NCBI GenBank assembly: GCA_018399255.1 | Contig: JAGYPA010000002.1 | Span: forward strand, 154,290 to 218,289 | DNA: 64,000 nt | Reading direction: 5' to 3' | Source: Spirochaetales bacterium | GTDB taxonomy: Bacteria; Spirochaetota; Spirochaetia; JABMQR01 | Part shown: positions 35,699 to 45,697 of the stretch, one piece after another | Layout of the letters: the number at the start of each line of letters is the position of its first letter | How positions within the stretch are numbered: position 1 is the first letter of the stretch | Program-made: the position numbers and the translations under genes | The notes under the pieces: generated by a model | What the model saw: only the letters and a program-made list of their open reading frames with translations | Databases searched by the model: none | Told to the model about the DNA's origin: nothing

Positions 35699-37021
35699 AT
35701 GACAACAGGTGAATTGAAAAAGATGGATCGCTCGCATGTCGTCTACTCGTGGAAAGCCCAGAGGTCTGTCGACCCCATCATCATGGACAGAGCTGAAGGT
35801 ATCTATCAATGGGATACCGATGGAAACAAGTACATCGATTTTTGTTCCGGACTGCTGAATATAAACATTGGTCACAGCAACAAGCATGTCCTTGATGCTA
35901 TGAAAAAGCAGATGGATAAGATAACCTATGTCGGAACCATGTTCGGTTCAGAACCGAAAGCCCGTCTGGCAAAGATGATCTCAGAAGTGACACCGGGCGA
36001 TCTGGACTATACCTTCTTTACAAACGGCGGGGCTGAATCCATAGAAAATGCCATAAAGGCCGTTCGTCTGCTTACCGGCAGACACAAAATCTACTCAATG
36101 TGGAGAAGCTACCACGGTGCTACCGCAGGAGCTATAACCCTGACCGGCGACCCGCGCCGCTGGGCTGGTGAACCCGGAATCCCCGGTGTAGTCAAGTTCT
36201 TCGGGCCCTATCCCTATCACGATATATTCGAATCAGATTCGGAAGAAGAGTGCAGTCGGAAAAGCCTCGAAATGCTGAAAACCCAGATTATGCTTGACGG
36301 GCCTCATACCATAGCCGCTATCTTTATTGAACCGATTATCGGCACCAACGGTATTATTATCCCGACCAGGGAGTATGTACAGGGCATACGTCAGCTTTGC
36401 GACGAAAACGGCATCCTGCTGGTAGCTGATGAAACCATGGGAGGCTGGGGACGCTCGGGTAAATGGTTTTCCATAAACCACTTTGATGTAGTACCGGATA
36501 TCATGACCACCGCAAAAGGTCTCACTTCCGGCTATGTTCAGCTCGGGGCAATGATCTGGAATAAAAAGCTTTGGGACCATTTTTACGACCATCCTTTTGT
36601 AGGCGGGCTGACCTACGGAGGACATGCTCTCGCCTGTGCAACCGGTATTGCCAATATTGAAGTGTATCGAGAAGAAAACCTGATCGAGAATTCAGCTGTC
36701 AATGGTGAATACCTCAACAAAAAGCTTCTGGAACTGAAGGAAAAACACCCTTCTGTCGGCGATGTCCGCTGCAAGGGCTTGTGGGCATGCATTGAGCTGA
36801 CCTCGGACAAGAAAACCCATGCTCCGCTGGCCGGGTTCAACGACTCGATTCAGAATGTTTCCGGTGCACTGACAAAGCGGCTCGCTGAACTTGGATTGAC
36901 CCTCTTCGCAAAATGGGATTTCATCTTCATCGCTCCGCCGCTGATCATAACACAGGATCAGATTGACGAAGCAATTGAAAAAATTGATGATGCTCTGAAT
37001 ATTACAGATGCTAAAATTTAA
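35699..37021 (+). CDS. Class III omega-aminotransferase (beta-alanine/taurine:pyruvate type)
   Basis: 440 aa PLP enzyme. The PLP-binding lysine is Lys273 in TTAKGLTSGYVQLGA. Other blocks are FTNGGAESIENAIKAVR, SYHGATAGAITLTGD and LLVADETMGGWGR. The start at 35699 has AGGAGG 7 nt upstream. It is directly followed by an acylating aldehyde dehydrogenase, so the amine substrate must give an aldehyde that is oxidised to a CoA ester. Beside the pyrimidine genes, beta-alanine to malonate semialdehyde is the best guess; taurine to sulfoacetaldehyde is the main alternative. Confidence 0.88.
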   Translation: MTTGELKKMDRSHVVYSWKAQRSVDPIIMDRAEGIYQWDTDGNKYIDFCSGLLNINIGHSNKHVLDAMKKQMDKITYVGTMFGSEPKARLAKMISEVTPGDLDYTFFTNGGAESIENAIKAVRLLTGRHKIYSMWRSYHGATAGAITLTGDPRRWAGEPGIPGVVKFFGPYPYHDIFESDSEEECSRKSLEMLKTQIMLDGPHTIAAIFIEPIIGTNGIIIPTREYVQGIRQLCDENGILLVADETMGGWGRSGKWFSINHFDVVPDIMTTAKGLTSGYVQLGAMIWNKKLWDHFYDHPFVGGLTYGGHALACATGIANIEVYREENLIENSAVNGEYLNKKLLELKEKHPSVGDVRCKGLWACIELTSDKKTHAPLAGFNDSIQNVSGALTKRLAELGLTLFAKWDFIFIAPPLIITQDQIDEAIEKIDDALNITDAKI

Positions 37022-37044
37022 TACTTTACAGGGAGGAGATAAGA

Positions 37045-38430
37045 ATGGCTGATAATTTACAGGAAATGCTGAAGAAGGCTCGAGCAGCTCAGAAGGTCAT
37101 TGAATACTGGTCACAGGAACAGGTTGATGAGATGGTGGCTGCCGCAGGCTGGGAAGTCTATAAAGAAGAAAATGCCGCTGCATGTGCCAGGATGGCTGCT
37201 GAAGAGACAGGCATGGGTATTTACGAGAACAAGCTGCTGAAGCACAAGAAAAAAACTCTTGGGACCCTGAGGGACCTCGACGGCGTCAAAACTGTAGGTG
37301 TTATTGAAGAGGACAAAGCCAGGGGCATGATAAGAATTGCCAAGCCTGTCGGAGTTATTGGAGCCCTTACACCCGTAACTAACCCCACCTCTACCCCTCC
37401 TGGTAACGGGCTGCCGATATTAAAGACCCGTAATGCCGTTATATTTGCTCCCCATCCCCGTTCAAAAGGTGCCACCGGCCTGGCCTGTGAATTTATGCGT
37501 CGGGGACTGGCCAAAGTGGGCGCTCCGGTCGATCTTATACAATGCATAGCCGAACCATCGGTTGAACTGACCCAGCAGCTGATGCAGTCGGTAGACCTGA
37601 TTGTTGCAACTGGCGGGGCGGCTATGGTTAAGGCGGCTTATTCCGCCGGAAAACCTGCTTATGGAGTCGGAGCCGGCAATGCGGTTATGGTTGTTGATGA
37701 AACTGCTGATCTAGCCGATGCTGCCCGCAAAATCTATCTTGGCAAGACATTCGACAATGCCACATCTTGCTCTTCCGAAAACTCGGCTGTTTTTCATGAA
37801 TCAGTCTGGGATGAGATGATTAAAAATCTTGAATCTCACGGCGGCTACCTGTGCAGCGCAGATGAGAAAGAGAAACTGCGGACTGCCATGTGGCCCGACG
37901 GACTGCATCTGAATAAGGATATTGTCGCTCAGAGTGCCCTGAAAATTGCGGAACTTGCCGGCCTCGAGGTCCCCGAAAGCACCACAATGCTTCTGGTAAT
38001 CGGGCAGGCAATCGGGAAGGAGGATATGTTCTCCTGCGAAAAGCTCTCACCGGTCCTCACCCTCTGGAAGTACAGTGAATTTTCAGAAGCCATTGATTAT
38101 GTAGAAAAAATTACTGAATTCTGCGGTTTCGGCCACTCTTGCGGAATTCACACCACCAGCGATGATCGGATGATGGAACTGGCCATGAAAGTCAAGGCCA
38201 GCCGCATAATGGTTCGACAGCCGCAGAGCTACGGCAACAGCGGAAACTACGATAACGGCATGCCGTTCTCCATGACGCTCGGCTGCGGCACCTGGGGCGG
38301 AAACATCTCTTCGGAAAACATCACCTGGAAACACTTCCTGAACAACACCTGGGTCTCCCAGCCCATCGAACCGGTAATTCCGGATGAGGACAAACTGTTC
38401 GGAACCCACTGGGAAAAGTACGGAAAGTAA
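37045..38430 (+). CDS. CoA-acylating aldehyde dehydrogenase
   Basis: 461 aa, short acylating-type ALDH without the canonical catalytic Glu motif. The active-site Cys is Cys242 in FDNATSCSSENSAVF. PVGVIGALTPVTNPTSTP and SVDLIVATGGAAMVKAAYSAGKPAYGVGAGNA are typical of CoA-dependent members (EutE/AdhE/SauS group). Overall it most resembles sulfoacetaldehyde dehydrogenase (acylating), as far as recall goes. With the upstream aminotransferase it would turn malonate semialdehyde (or sulfoacetaldehyde) into a CoA thioester plus NAD(P)H. GGGAGGAG precedes the ATG. A strong terminator follows. Confidence 0.88.
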   Translation: MADNLQEMLKKARAAQKVIEYWSQEQVDEMVAAAGWEVYKEENAAACARMAAEETGMGIYENKLLKHKKKTLGTLRDLDGVKTVGVIEEDKARGMIRIAKPVGVIGALTPVTNPTSTPPGNGLPILKTRNAVIFAPHPRSKGATGLACEFMRRGLAKVGAPVDLIQCIAEPSVELTQQLMQSVDLIVATGGAAMVKAAYSAGKPAYGVGAGNAVMVVDETADLADAARKIYLGKTFDNATSCSSENSAVFHESVWDEMIKNLESHGGYLCSADEKEKLRTAMWPDGLHLNKDIVAQSALKIAELAGLEVPESTTMLLVIGQAIGKEDMFSCEKLSPVLTLWKYSEFSEAIDYVEKITEFCGFGHSCGIHTTSDDRMMELAMKVKASRIMVRQPQSYGNSGNYDNGMPFSMTLGCGTWGGNISSENITWKHFLNNTWVSQPIEPVIPDEDKLFGTHWEKYGK

Positions 38431-38475
38431 GACTGAATCCAGCACGCACGGCACCCCCTGCCGGGCGTATTACAG

Positions 38476-38513
38476 AAAAAAACCTTCGGAGGAGTTCCCC
38501 CGAAGGTTTTTTT
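38476..38513. terminator. Strong bidirectional rho-independent terminator
   Basis: AAAAAAACCTTCGG (38476-38489) pairs with CCGAAGGTTTTTTT (38500-38513) around a 10-nt loop, separating the aminotransferase-dehydrogenase operon from the opposing preT unit. Confidence 0.93.
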
Positions 38514-38523
38514 ATACGTAAGC

Positions 38524-38571
38524 GGCAGCTGCAGCATCAAGCAGGCAGCTGCAGCATCAAGCAGGCAGCTG
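38524..38571. repeat. 20-bp tandem repeat, 2.4 copies
   Basis: Unit GGCAGCTGCAGCATCAAGCA at 38524-38543 and 38544-38563, then a partial copy. It lies just outside the 3' end of the dihydropyrimidinase pseudogene. Confidence 0.92.
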
Positions 38572-38582
38572 TCAAAAGATCT

Positions 38583-39941
38583 CTAGAAGGGCTTGAAGGG
38601 AGCACGTTTTACGAATTTTCCCCATCCCTTTTCACCGGTGAATTCCATTCTGTCCCCGTTCCACTTTGCCGCGAGTTTGCCGCGTGAGTAGACCAGGTTC
38701 GGCATTCCGGTTACTTCATACCCTTCGAAAGGCGTATAATCAACATTCATGTGGAGTTTGTCAATGGTGATGGTAAACTTCTGCTGGATCAAAACACCAC
38801 TATATCAGCATCTTTTCCGATGGTAATTGATCCTTTCTTCTCCATCCCGAACATTCTTGCACTTGCAGTTGACAGAACATCTACCATTTTCTCCAGACTG
38901 ATTCGGCCCTTAACCACCTCTTCCGAATGCATAATCATCGGCAGGGTTTCTATGCCCGGCGCCGTTGGGAACGTAATCATCCGTCCGAATTTATCTTTGC
39001 GCCTCAAAGGGAAGAGCGGATAGTGATCAGAAGCAGTGTCTGAACATCACCGCTAAGCTTTATACATCAGAGAGCTCATTGCTTTCGGCTGTTCTCAGAG
39101 GAGGAGACATGACATATTTGGCCCCTTCAAAACCGGGTTCCTTGTATTTATCATCTGTCAGCAGGAGATACTGCGACAGGTTTCCGCATAGAGATGCACC
39201 GTGCCTTTGCAGCCTGGATCCGACGGAGTCCCTTCTTTCGATGAGAGGTGAACGACATAAAGACTCGAGCCGGTAAGTTCACCATTTGCCAGCCCGCACA
39301 GCTTCCTCCTCCGGCCAGATCTTTGTCTGCTCAGCGCATGGTGATAGATATCGAGGAATCTTCTTGCAAAACCTCATTCATATGCTGGATAACATAAAAT
39401 TCTCCGCATGGACCCGAACCAGGCCACCATGTTCTTCGTTCACTCAAGCATCTTGACCATAATCCCGTCATCCACGCGGAAATCGTAAACCATAAAGACT
39501 TTAAAACCGGGGGTCCCATACTCTTTACAGCCTTCTCAACCTCAGCGATAACCTCGGGCGTTGGATCGGTAATCCTGGATGATGGAATATGATGGCAGCT
39601 TTGCCGTCAGCCTCAGCCCGATCGAGCAGCTCACGGATAGATTCGCCCTTGGCCTGTATGGCAAAATCGATAAGCGAGGTTACCCTCCGGCATGCTGCTG
39701 CCGCGGTACCGGTTTCATAGTCATCGGTGGCATGTACTGCCCATAAATCGGCATGGCAATATGGGTATGCGGATCAACAGCGCCCGGAAGAATATACTTT
39801 CCGGTCGCATCAACCACCTCAATGGCATCCATTTGCAGATTGGTGCCAATGGCCTGATGGTTTCATCCTGAACAAAACATCACCAACGGAGGATCCGGTC
39901 GAAGTCACAATCAAACCGTTTTTTATCAGTAATGAAGACAT
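38583..39941 (-). pseudogene. Dihydropyrimidinase/hydantoinase, multiply frameshifted
   Basis: The ATG at 39941 has GGAG upstream and opens SSLLIKNGLIVTSTGSSVGDV. After the first indel the frame gives LQMDAIEVVDATGKYILPG, then AVDPHTHIAMP with the metal-binding HxH. Other frames give TDDYETGTAAAAC, VTSLIDFAIQAKGESIRELL, KVFMVYDFRVDDGIMVKML and LVRVHAENFMLSS. The C-terminus (FTPFEGYEVTGMPN... GKFVKRAPF) is readable to 38583. Total length fits a full ~455-aa gene, so only small indels are involved. The intact product would open dihydrouracil to N-carbamoyl-beta-alanine. It is last in the preT-preA-hydantoinase order. Confidence 0.88.
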
Positions 39942-40024
39942 AGTATTAACTCCTTCCGGCTAAGCCGGTTTCTTTATTCAACTGCGCAATTCCGTCTGCT
40001 ATGGACGGTCATACTGACCGACAA

Positions 40025-41297
40025 CTAACTTGCGGGTATTGGGAGCAGCGTTTCGGAAAACAGATTTGCTGCCTTTTCCAAATTGGATCACTTGTCCTGA
40101 ACAGTACCTTCCCGGTGTTATGCAGTCCTAAGCCACCTGACACCAGAAGATGCTGGACAACGACGCACTTATCCTCAAGAATAGTCGGGCGTCTGGTTTC
40201 ATCCCAGCTGATCGCCTGATGGGCACCGTCGTAGCATGAAATATAGCAGCGGCCGCAGCCGATGCATGTATCATAATTTATTTTCGGCTGACCTTGAAGT
40301 CCTGCCTAATCTCGGCAGGAATAAGCGCATCCATGCAGTTCCACAAACTTTGAGAGAGTCAAACTTTTTCAGCGAGAAAGAGGAAAGTCCGCTGATCTGT
40401 TCTTCGACAATACGGTAGCCGTACTGTATAACCGATGTGGTGAACTGCAGGTTTTCCGCTCCAAGCATGAGAAATTCTGCCGCATCCTCCCATGTTTCTA
40501 TACCGCCCATTGCAATTTACGGGAATATCGGCAAGCTCCGGATCCTGCTTCATCTGGGCGACAAAGGAAGGGCGATCGGCTTGACGGCTTTCCCCGAATA
40601 GCCGGAAATTGATGATTCTCCCATTTACCACCGGCAGACCAGTGAAATTGTTAAAATCGAGACCGGTTACCGATTTGATGGTATTTATGGGTCAGTTAGT
40701 CTCATGCGCACCCGCATTGACGGCTGCCTTGGCCGGGACTTCCATCTTCTCGATGTTCGGCGTCATCTTGGCCAGCACAGGCAGATGAGTTCCTCGGGAA
40801 GAACTGCCCGGGTAAAGCTGTCAATCAGTTCAGGGCTTCGCCCCCTACGTCTGACCCCATCCCCTCCGAAGTCATCTGCGGACAGGGAAAAATTACACTC
40901 TATCATGTCGACACCGCAGGCTGTTACCTCTTTGGCCAGAAGGGTCCAGTCGCTGTCTTCATCCATGCCCATAATCGAGGCTATCAGCACCTTGTCCGGA
41001 TAGTTTTTCTTCAGCCTTCTGCAGGGCATCGAGATTTTCCTCCCAGAGGCTTATCCGATGTCTGCTCCATATTCTTGAACCCGACAAACGGGGTCCCCTC
41101 TTTCTGGTGGCATCAAACGCGGTGAACACTGTCGGGAAGATCGGTGGTTATTGTCTTGAAAACGATTCCCCGCCGCCGGCTTCGGAGAATTCTTACACAT
41201 TGATCATACCCGCTGCTTACTGGTGAGGAAGAGAGAAAAAGCGATTTTCACATGTAATCCCCAGAAAATCGATTGAAAGGTCTGCGTGTTTTGCCAT
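40025..41297 (-). pseudogene. preA: NAD-dependent dihydropyrimidine dehydrogenase subunit PreA, multiply frameshifted
   Basis: Start MAKHADLSIDFLGITCENPF-like at 41297, 1 nt after the preT stop. Fragments in successive frames align with E. coli PreA: YPDKVLIASIMGMDEDSDW, DMIECNFS, then (after removing one C) CPQMTSEGMGSDVG with the catalytic Cys, [37 protein letters not shown], and the 4Fe-4S segment [18 protein letters not shown]. Many one-base indels fall in short homopolymers. The gene should encode the FMN/iron-sulfur subunit reducing uracil to dihydrouracil with PreT. The 3' end is approximate. Confidence 0.88.
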
Positions 41298-41298
41298 A

Positions 41299-42639
41299 CT
41301 ATTTTTGTCCTCCTTTCTCCTTCCCTTCCAGATAGGCTTGCATACTCACTGCAGCGGCTTTACCTGCTGCTACCGCATCAACAACTGTCTTGTTTGTGTT
41401 CAGATCAATATCACCGGCGGTAAATATGTCATCAACGCTGGTTCTGCCGTCCCCCTTACTGAGAATGTAATATTTGTCATCCATAGCAACTCCCGGCAGA
41501 AGCGCACTGAGATTCTCAGGCCGATGTCCAATGGCATAGACAACGGTATCTGCCTGAAGCTGAACAAAAGAAGCATCCCGAGTACCGGCTCCTTTAACCG
41601 CTGCAACTTTCCCCTTTTCTCCGATAAACTCTTCCGGGGTAAAGGTGAAAAGAAAGTTAATACCCAGTGACTCGCAATAGGATATCTCCGCCCGGTTGGC
41701 CGGGGCTTCTTCTCTGGTACGACGATAGAGGACGGTAACCTTGTCCGCTTTAAGCAGGCGTGCTGTTATGGCACAGTCCATGGCAACGTCGCCGCATCCG
41801 ATCACGACAACATGGCTGCCCGGGCTGACGGCCCCCTGAGCGTTTCTGGCCCGGGATAAATACTCCATTGCGGTGGTTACCCCTTCAAGCTCGTTTCCGG
41901 GAACATCCAGTCTGATCGGTCGCTGCATTCCGGTTCCGACGAGAAAAGCTTTGAAACCTTGCTTACGAAGATCATCAAGAGTTATATCTTTGCCCACTTC
42001 AGTGCTGCAGACAAATTCAACCCCGAGCTGTCTTACATAATCTATCTCTTCCTCGGTTACATAGAGCGGCAGCCGCGCAGGAACAATTCCGTAAGCGAGC
42101 ACTCCGCCCGGTTTTTCACGTTTTTCAAAAACCGTTACTGCATACCCTTCCAACGCCATCGCCGCTGCAGCAGCAAGTGAAGCCGGACCGCTGCCGATCA
42201 TTGCAACCTTGTCTTTCTCAGGCTTCACCGGTTCGAGAACCTGAAAACCAGTTGCCTTCTCGTAATCGGTTGCAAATCGCTGAAGCCGTCCGATCTGGAT
42301 CGGTTTGTCAATCCCGGTTTTAACGCAGGCTCCTTCGCAAGTTTTCTCAAAGGGACACACCCGCGCGCATACGCCGCCAAGAATATTATTTTTTCTGATA
42401 ATTTCTGCGGCACCTTTAAAATTTCTGAAACGGATAGCTCTGATAAAGCTTCCAGGGTCGGTTCCCGCAGGACAGGCTGTACTGCATGGGGCATCAAGGC
42501 AAAGCAGGCAGCGTGAAGCTTCTTCCATTGCCGTGAACGGGGTTAACGGGGGCACGGTCTCTTCAAGATAGCCTTGTGAAGGCTTGAGACTGACTCCCTG
42601 CTTAACTGCAATCTTGCTGCTGACATCAATTTGATTCAC
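41299..42639 (-). CDS. preT: Dihydropyrimidine dehydrogenase PreT / glutamate-synthase-beta-like oxidoreductase
   Basis: 446 aa. The N-terminal two-cluster iron-sulfur region has CLLCLDAPCSTACPAGTD and CARVCPFEKTCEGACVKTG. Two Rossmann folds follow: FAD (VAMIGSGPASLAAAAAMALEGY) and NAD(P) (HVVVIGCGDVAMDCA), plus GRTSVDDIFTAGD. It passes electrons from NAD(P)H to PreA. The start is GTG 42639 with GAGGAGG upstream; the frame extends 144 nt further but without a ribosome site. Intact, unlike its downstream partners. Without PreA context it could be confused with the GltD family. Confidence 0.9.
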   Translation of the reverse strand: MNQIDVSSKIAVKQGVSLKPSQGYLEETVPPLTPFTAMEEASRCLLCLDAPCSTACPAGTDPGSFIRAIRFRNFKGAAEIIRKNNILGGVCARVCPFEKTCEGACVKTGIDKPIQIGRLQRFATDYEKATGFQVLEPVKPEKDKVAMIGSGPASLAAAAAMALEGYAVTVFEKREKPGGVLAYGIVPARLPLYVTEEEIDYVRQLGVEFVCSTEVGKDITLDDLRKQGFKAFLVGTGMQRPIRLDVPGNELEGVTTAMEYLSRARNAQGAVSPGSHVVVIGCGDVAMDCAITARLLKADKVTVLYRRTREEAPANRAEISYCESLGINFLFTFTPEEFIGEKGKVAAVKGAGTRDASFVQLQADTVVYAIGHRPENLSALLPGVAMDDKYYILSKGDGRTSVDDIFTAGDIDLNTNKTVVDAVAAGKAAAVSMQAYLEGKEKGGQK

Positions 42640-42794
42640 GTGTATTTTCCTCCTCGACTCTCCGCTGCTTACAGTAGTGAACGGATAATCTGATGATGTA
42701 AATGTACCAGGCACTTGAGGGAAACTGCATAACCTCTCGCAAATAGCACTGAAGATCAAAACAATGGAAGTTCTGGTCTTCACCGCAGAATTTC

Positions 42795-42836
42795 ATACTA
42801 CCGTGAATCGAAAGACAAGTCAAATAAAACTGACTT
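42795..42836 (-). promoter_or_regulatory. preT promoter with overlapping inverted repeat
   Basis: On the minus strand TTGACT (42823-42818), 17 nt, TAGTAT (42800-42795), leaving a ~150-nt leader before the GTG start. An inverted repeat AAGTCA-N8-TGACTT (42817-42836) covers the -35 box and may be an operator. Confidence 0.6.
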
Positions 42837-42865
42837 AAATGCTCTAAGTAACCCTGCTGGAATGC

Positions 42866-42894
42866 TGGTACAGCTTTCTTTCGCCTGATATAAT
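42866..42894 (+). promoter_or_regulatory. Extended -10 promoter of the radical-SAM gene
   Basis: Perfect TATAAT (42889-42894) with the extended TG motif (TGATATAAT) and a weak -35 (TGGTAC, 42866-42871). The ATG is 6 nt downstream: leaderless. Confidence 0.68.
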
Positions 42895-42900
42895 CCTGCT

Positions 42901-44382
42901 ATGAGAATTGCCGTTGCAGTCCCCTCGATAACCGATTTCTACTTTTCACCTCGGAGAATGTCGGGACTGGGTGCCGCGGCAGTCGCCCGGGCAGTACTGC
43001 TTCACGGACATACTCCAATATACAAGGATTTCACAGCCGAAATCCGAAAAACACCTGCCGTGCCCCTGCCTGCTGAGCTGAACTATCTGAAGCAGATTCT
43101 GGTGCCTGAAGAGTACGGGCAGACATCCTTCTTTTCGACATACAAGCGGCTTGGTCCATCCCCGGATACATGTGCTGAGCAATTACTCGCGACTAACCCC
43201 GATGCGGTGCTGATATCCTGCTTTGCCTTCGCCTACAGCGATGACACGATTGCCCTGGCCCGAGCGGTACGCAAAGCTGCCCCGCATCTCCCCATTGCCG
43301 TCGGGGGCGGAGGTCCCTCAGCAAACCCGTGCTATTTTCTTAAAGATGCAAGCATAGACTTTGCCTGTACGGGTGAAGTAGAAAGTATTATTGACACGCT
43401 GCTGGAACGGCTTGCGAGGTATTACCCGCCGCATTCTGAAGTTATTTCTCCAGATCCGGAAATCGCTTCGTCACCCATAATCCCGATTATTACGGTCAGC
43501 CAATCCCGCACAGGAAACTTTCGCATTGCATTGGCTGTCACTCGCGGCTGCCCGAGAAGGTGCGCATTTTGCTCAAATTTTCTTACCCACGGAAGGAAGT
43601 TCAGAAAAATCCCCTTGGAGGCTGTCAGGGAAGAGATTGAACAGCTGGCGCTGCCTCCCGGTTCTCAGGTGCATGCAGCATTCGAGGATGATAATATTCT
43701 GCTTGATGCTGACTACTTTTTTTCGGTGCTCGAAATGCTTTCTGCTCAGTTTCCCGGCATAACATTCTCTGCCGAAAACGGTCTCGACTATCTGCTGCTC
43801 AATGCTGCGACAATCGGCCGTCTGGCTTTGTATGGATTTACCCAGTTCAACCTCTCCGCAGGTTCCTTCAGTCCGGAGGCTCTCACCGCTCAGCAGCGGC
43901 CATTCAGCCTGAAACACCTCCAACGGGTTCTCGATTTGATTGCCGGTCATGGGATTAAAACTATTCTTTATACAATCTGCGGTCTTCCGGAAGATACCCC
44001 GGAATCGATTGTTGACACCCTTCTCGCCATGATGCAGCTGCCTGCTGATATCGGTATTTCGCCATTCTATGCCGTCCCGGGACTGCCGGGATTCACTGAC
44101 AGCGACCGGTTTTCCAGCCTGAAAGCATCAGTCTGCAAGGGATCTTCCCTCTATCCGTGGAACCAGTCACTCACTGTCATTCAGCTGGCAACCGCTTTCA
44201 GACTGGCAAGAACGGCTAATTTACTAAAGTATCCCGAAAACGATCCGGAACTTGCCTCTGCCTGCAGAAAGAAAAAACGCCTCCTGACCCGCCGCAAAGG
44301 GCTGCCCGGGATTACCGAAGTTCCGTCAGAGGCTGCTGATGCCGGAATGGTTGAGCGTTTTTTTCAGGAAATTGCTGAATAA
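42901..44382 (+). CDS. B12-binding-like radical SAM protein
   Basis: 493 aa. The radical SAM cluster motif RGCPRRCAFCSNF puts the three iron-sulfur cysteines at 217, 221 and 224. The N-terminal ~180 residues have the alpha/beta pattern of a cobalamin-binding domain (PDAVLISCFAFAYSDD, LPIAVGGGGPSANP, DFACTGEVE), though the DxHxxG base-off motif is not obvious. The C-terminal ~80 residues are basic and helical. Substrate unknown; the family includes methylases and other C-C/C-S chemists. It has no Shine-Dalgarno. Its 3' end overlaps the convergent aspartate kinase gene by 19 nt. Confidence 0.88.
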   Translation: MRIAVAVPSITDFYFSPRRMSGLGAAAVARAVLLHGHTPIYKDFTAEIRKTPAVPLPAELNYLKQILVPEEYGQTSFFSTYKRLGPSPDTCAEQLLATNPDAVLISCFAFAYSDDTIALARAVRKAAPHLPIAVGGGGPSANPCYFLKDASIDFACTGEVESIIDTLLERLARYYPPHSEVISPDPEIASSPIIPIITVSQSRTGNFRIALAVTRGCPRRCAFCSNFLTHGRKFRKIPLEAVREEIEQLALPPGSQVHAAFEDDNILLDADYFFSVLEMLSAQFPGITFSAENGLDYLLLNAATIGRLALYGFTQFNLSAGSFSPEALTAQQRPFSLKHLQRVLDLIAGHGIKTILYTICGLPEDTPESIVDTLLAMMQLPADIGISPFYAVPGLPGFTDSDRFSSLKASVCKGSSLYPWNQSLTVIQLATAFRLARTANLLKYPENDPELASACRKKKRLLTRRKGLPGITEVPSEAADAGMVERFFQEIAE

Positions 44383-45671
44383 ATTGCTTCCAGCGCTTTC
44401 AGGTAATCGGCATCATCAACGCCGATTATGCAGGTTATCAGGGATCCGCCGTAATTGAGATACCGGGCTGAAATACCTGACTCCGATATTGCCGTACTCA
44501 CTCTGGCAATGATTCCTTTGGTATCATACAAACCTTCCCCGACTATCCCGATCATGGCTATCCGGGTATCGGACGACATCTCGTCCGGCTTAAGCTCTGT
44601 GAGTATCCTTGTAAGAATTTCCTCCTGCCGAAAGTTTTCACCCGCTTTGAAAAAGAGGGAAATCGAGTCAAACCCGATTGATGAAAATTCCGGATTAATA
44701 CCATATACCCGCAGGATGGTACTAATTTTTATAATAAAATTCGGATCCTTTTGCAGAAAGAGTTTTTTTACATATAATCTGGTATACCCTTTTTTCCCGG
44801 AGACCCCGATCATCGGCTGCAGCCTGTCGTCACGATGGGATAGTATTCTGGTTCCCTCATCCTGCGGCCGGTTGGTATTTTTTATCTGGATAGGAATTCC
44901 TGATTCGCGCACCGGAGCAATTGCTTCTTCATGGAACACCGCAGCCCCGATGGAGGCAAGCTCTCTTACCTCCTCGTAGGTGAGTTCCCGAATCGGCTTC
45001 GGATCGGTAACAATTCGCGGATCTGCCATCAGAATCCCGGATACATCGGTCCAGTTTTCATAAAGTTCTGCTCCGGAAGCCCGGGAAGCAATGGCTCCGG
45101 TTATGTCAGATCCGCCGCGGGTAAAGGTCTTAATGACCCCCTCCTTTGTTGATCCGTAAAAACCGGGCACCACGCAGCCTTTTTCTGATGCGGCAAGTTT
45201 TTCTCCAAGCAGTTCAAACGTAACGGGATCTACGCTGCCGTCATCAGCGATTACTATCAGCCCTTCGGTATCGATAAAATCCCACCCCATATAATCAGCA
45301 AGCAGTATCGCACATAGATACTCCCCCCTCGAAGCAGCATAATCAGCTGTCGATGAGCACCCTTGCAGTATATTTGCTTCGATCAGGTCAAGCTCGCCTC
45401 CTATATGATCCAAATTCAGTCCGAGATCTTTTGCAATCGTCAGATACCGTTCCCTGATACTTCCAAAGGAAGCATCAATTGATTTTCCAGCGGCCGCTTC
45501 GGTGTGACAGGTATAGAGCATATCGGTTATTTTAATGTCATCATTATTTCGTTTCCCGGGAGCAGAGACCACGACTATTTTCCGCCGCTCATCGGAGGCT
45601 ATAATTTTCGTTACTTTTTTGATCTGGGCTGAGGCTGCAAGAGAGCTCCCGCCAAATTTGCTTACTATCAT
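44364..45671 (-). CDS. Aspartate kinase
   Basis: 435 aa. It starts MIVSKFGGSSLA (ATP/aspartate-binding KFGGSS), then TFTRGGSDITGA, YENWTDVSGILMADPRIV and LASIGAAVFHEEAIAPV. Two C-terminal ACT domains (from about residue 300) mediate allosteric control by lysine or threonine. It phosphorylates aspartate for Lys/Thr/Met and diaminopimelate synthesis. The ATG at 45671 has GGGAG 6 nt upstream; a longer N-terminal reading crosses a leader hairpin and is rejected. It is monofunctional (no homoserine dehydrogenase). Confidence 0.94.
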   Translation of the reverse strand: MIVSKFGGSSLAASAQIKKVTKIIASDERRKIVVVSAPGKRNNDDIKITDMLYTCHTEAAAGKSIDASFGSIRERYLTIAKDLGLNLDHIGGELDLIEANILQGCSSTADYAASRGEYLCAILLADYMGWDFIDTEGLIVIADDGSVDPVTFELLGEKLAASEKGCVVPGFYGSTKEGVIKTFTRGGSDITGAIASRASGAELYENWTDVSGILMADPRIVTDPKPIRELTYEEVRELASIGAAVFHEEAIAPVRESGIPIQIKNTNRPQDEGTRILSHRDDRLQPMIGVSGKKGYTRLYVKKLFLQKDPNFIIKISTILRVYGINPEFSSIGFDSISLFFKAGENFRQEEILTRILTELKPDEMSSDTRIAMIGIVGEGLYDTKGIIARVSTAISESGISARYLNYGGSLITCIIGVDDADYLKALEAIYSAIS

Positions 45672-45697
45672 ATGATACTCCCTGTCACTTGTCATAA

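Noticed and set aside
38583..40631. Several separate short minus-strand ORFs (60-90 codons)
   Set aside because: Each is a piece of the frameshifted dihydropyrimidinase or preA gene, so they are merged into two pseudogenes.
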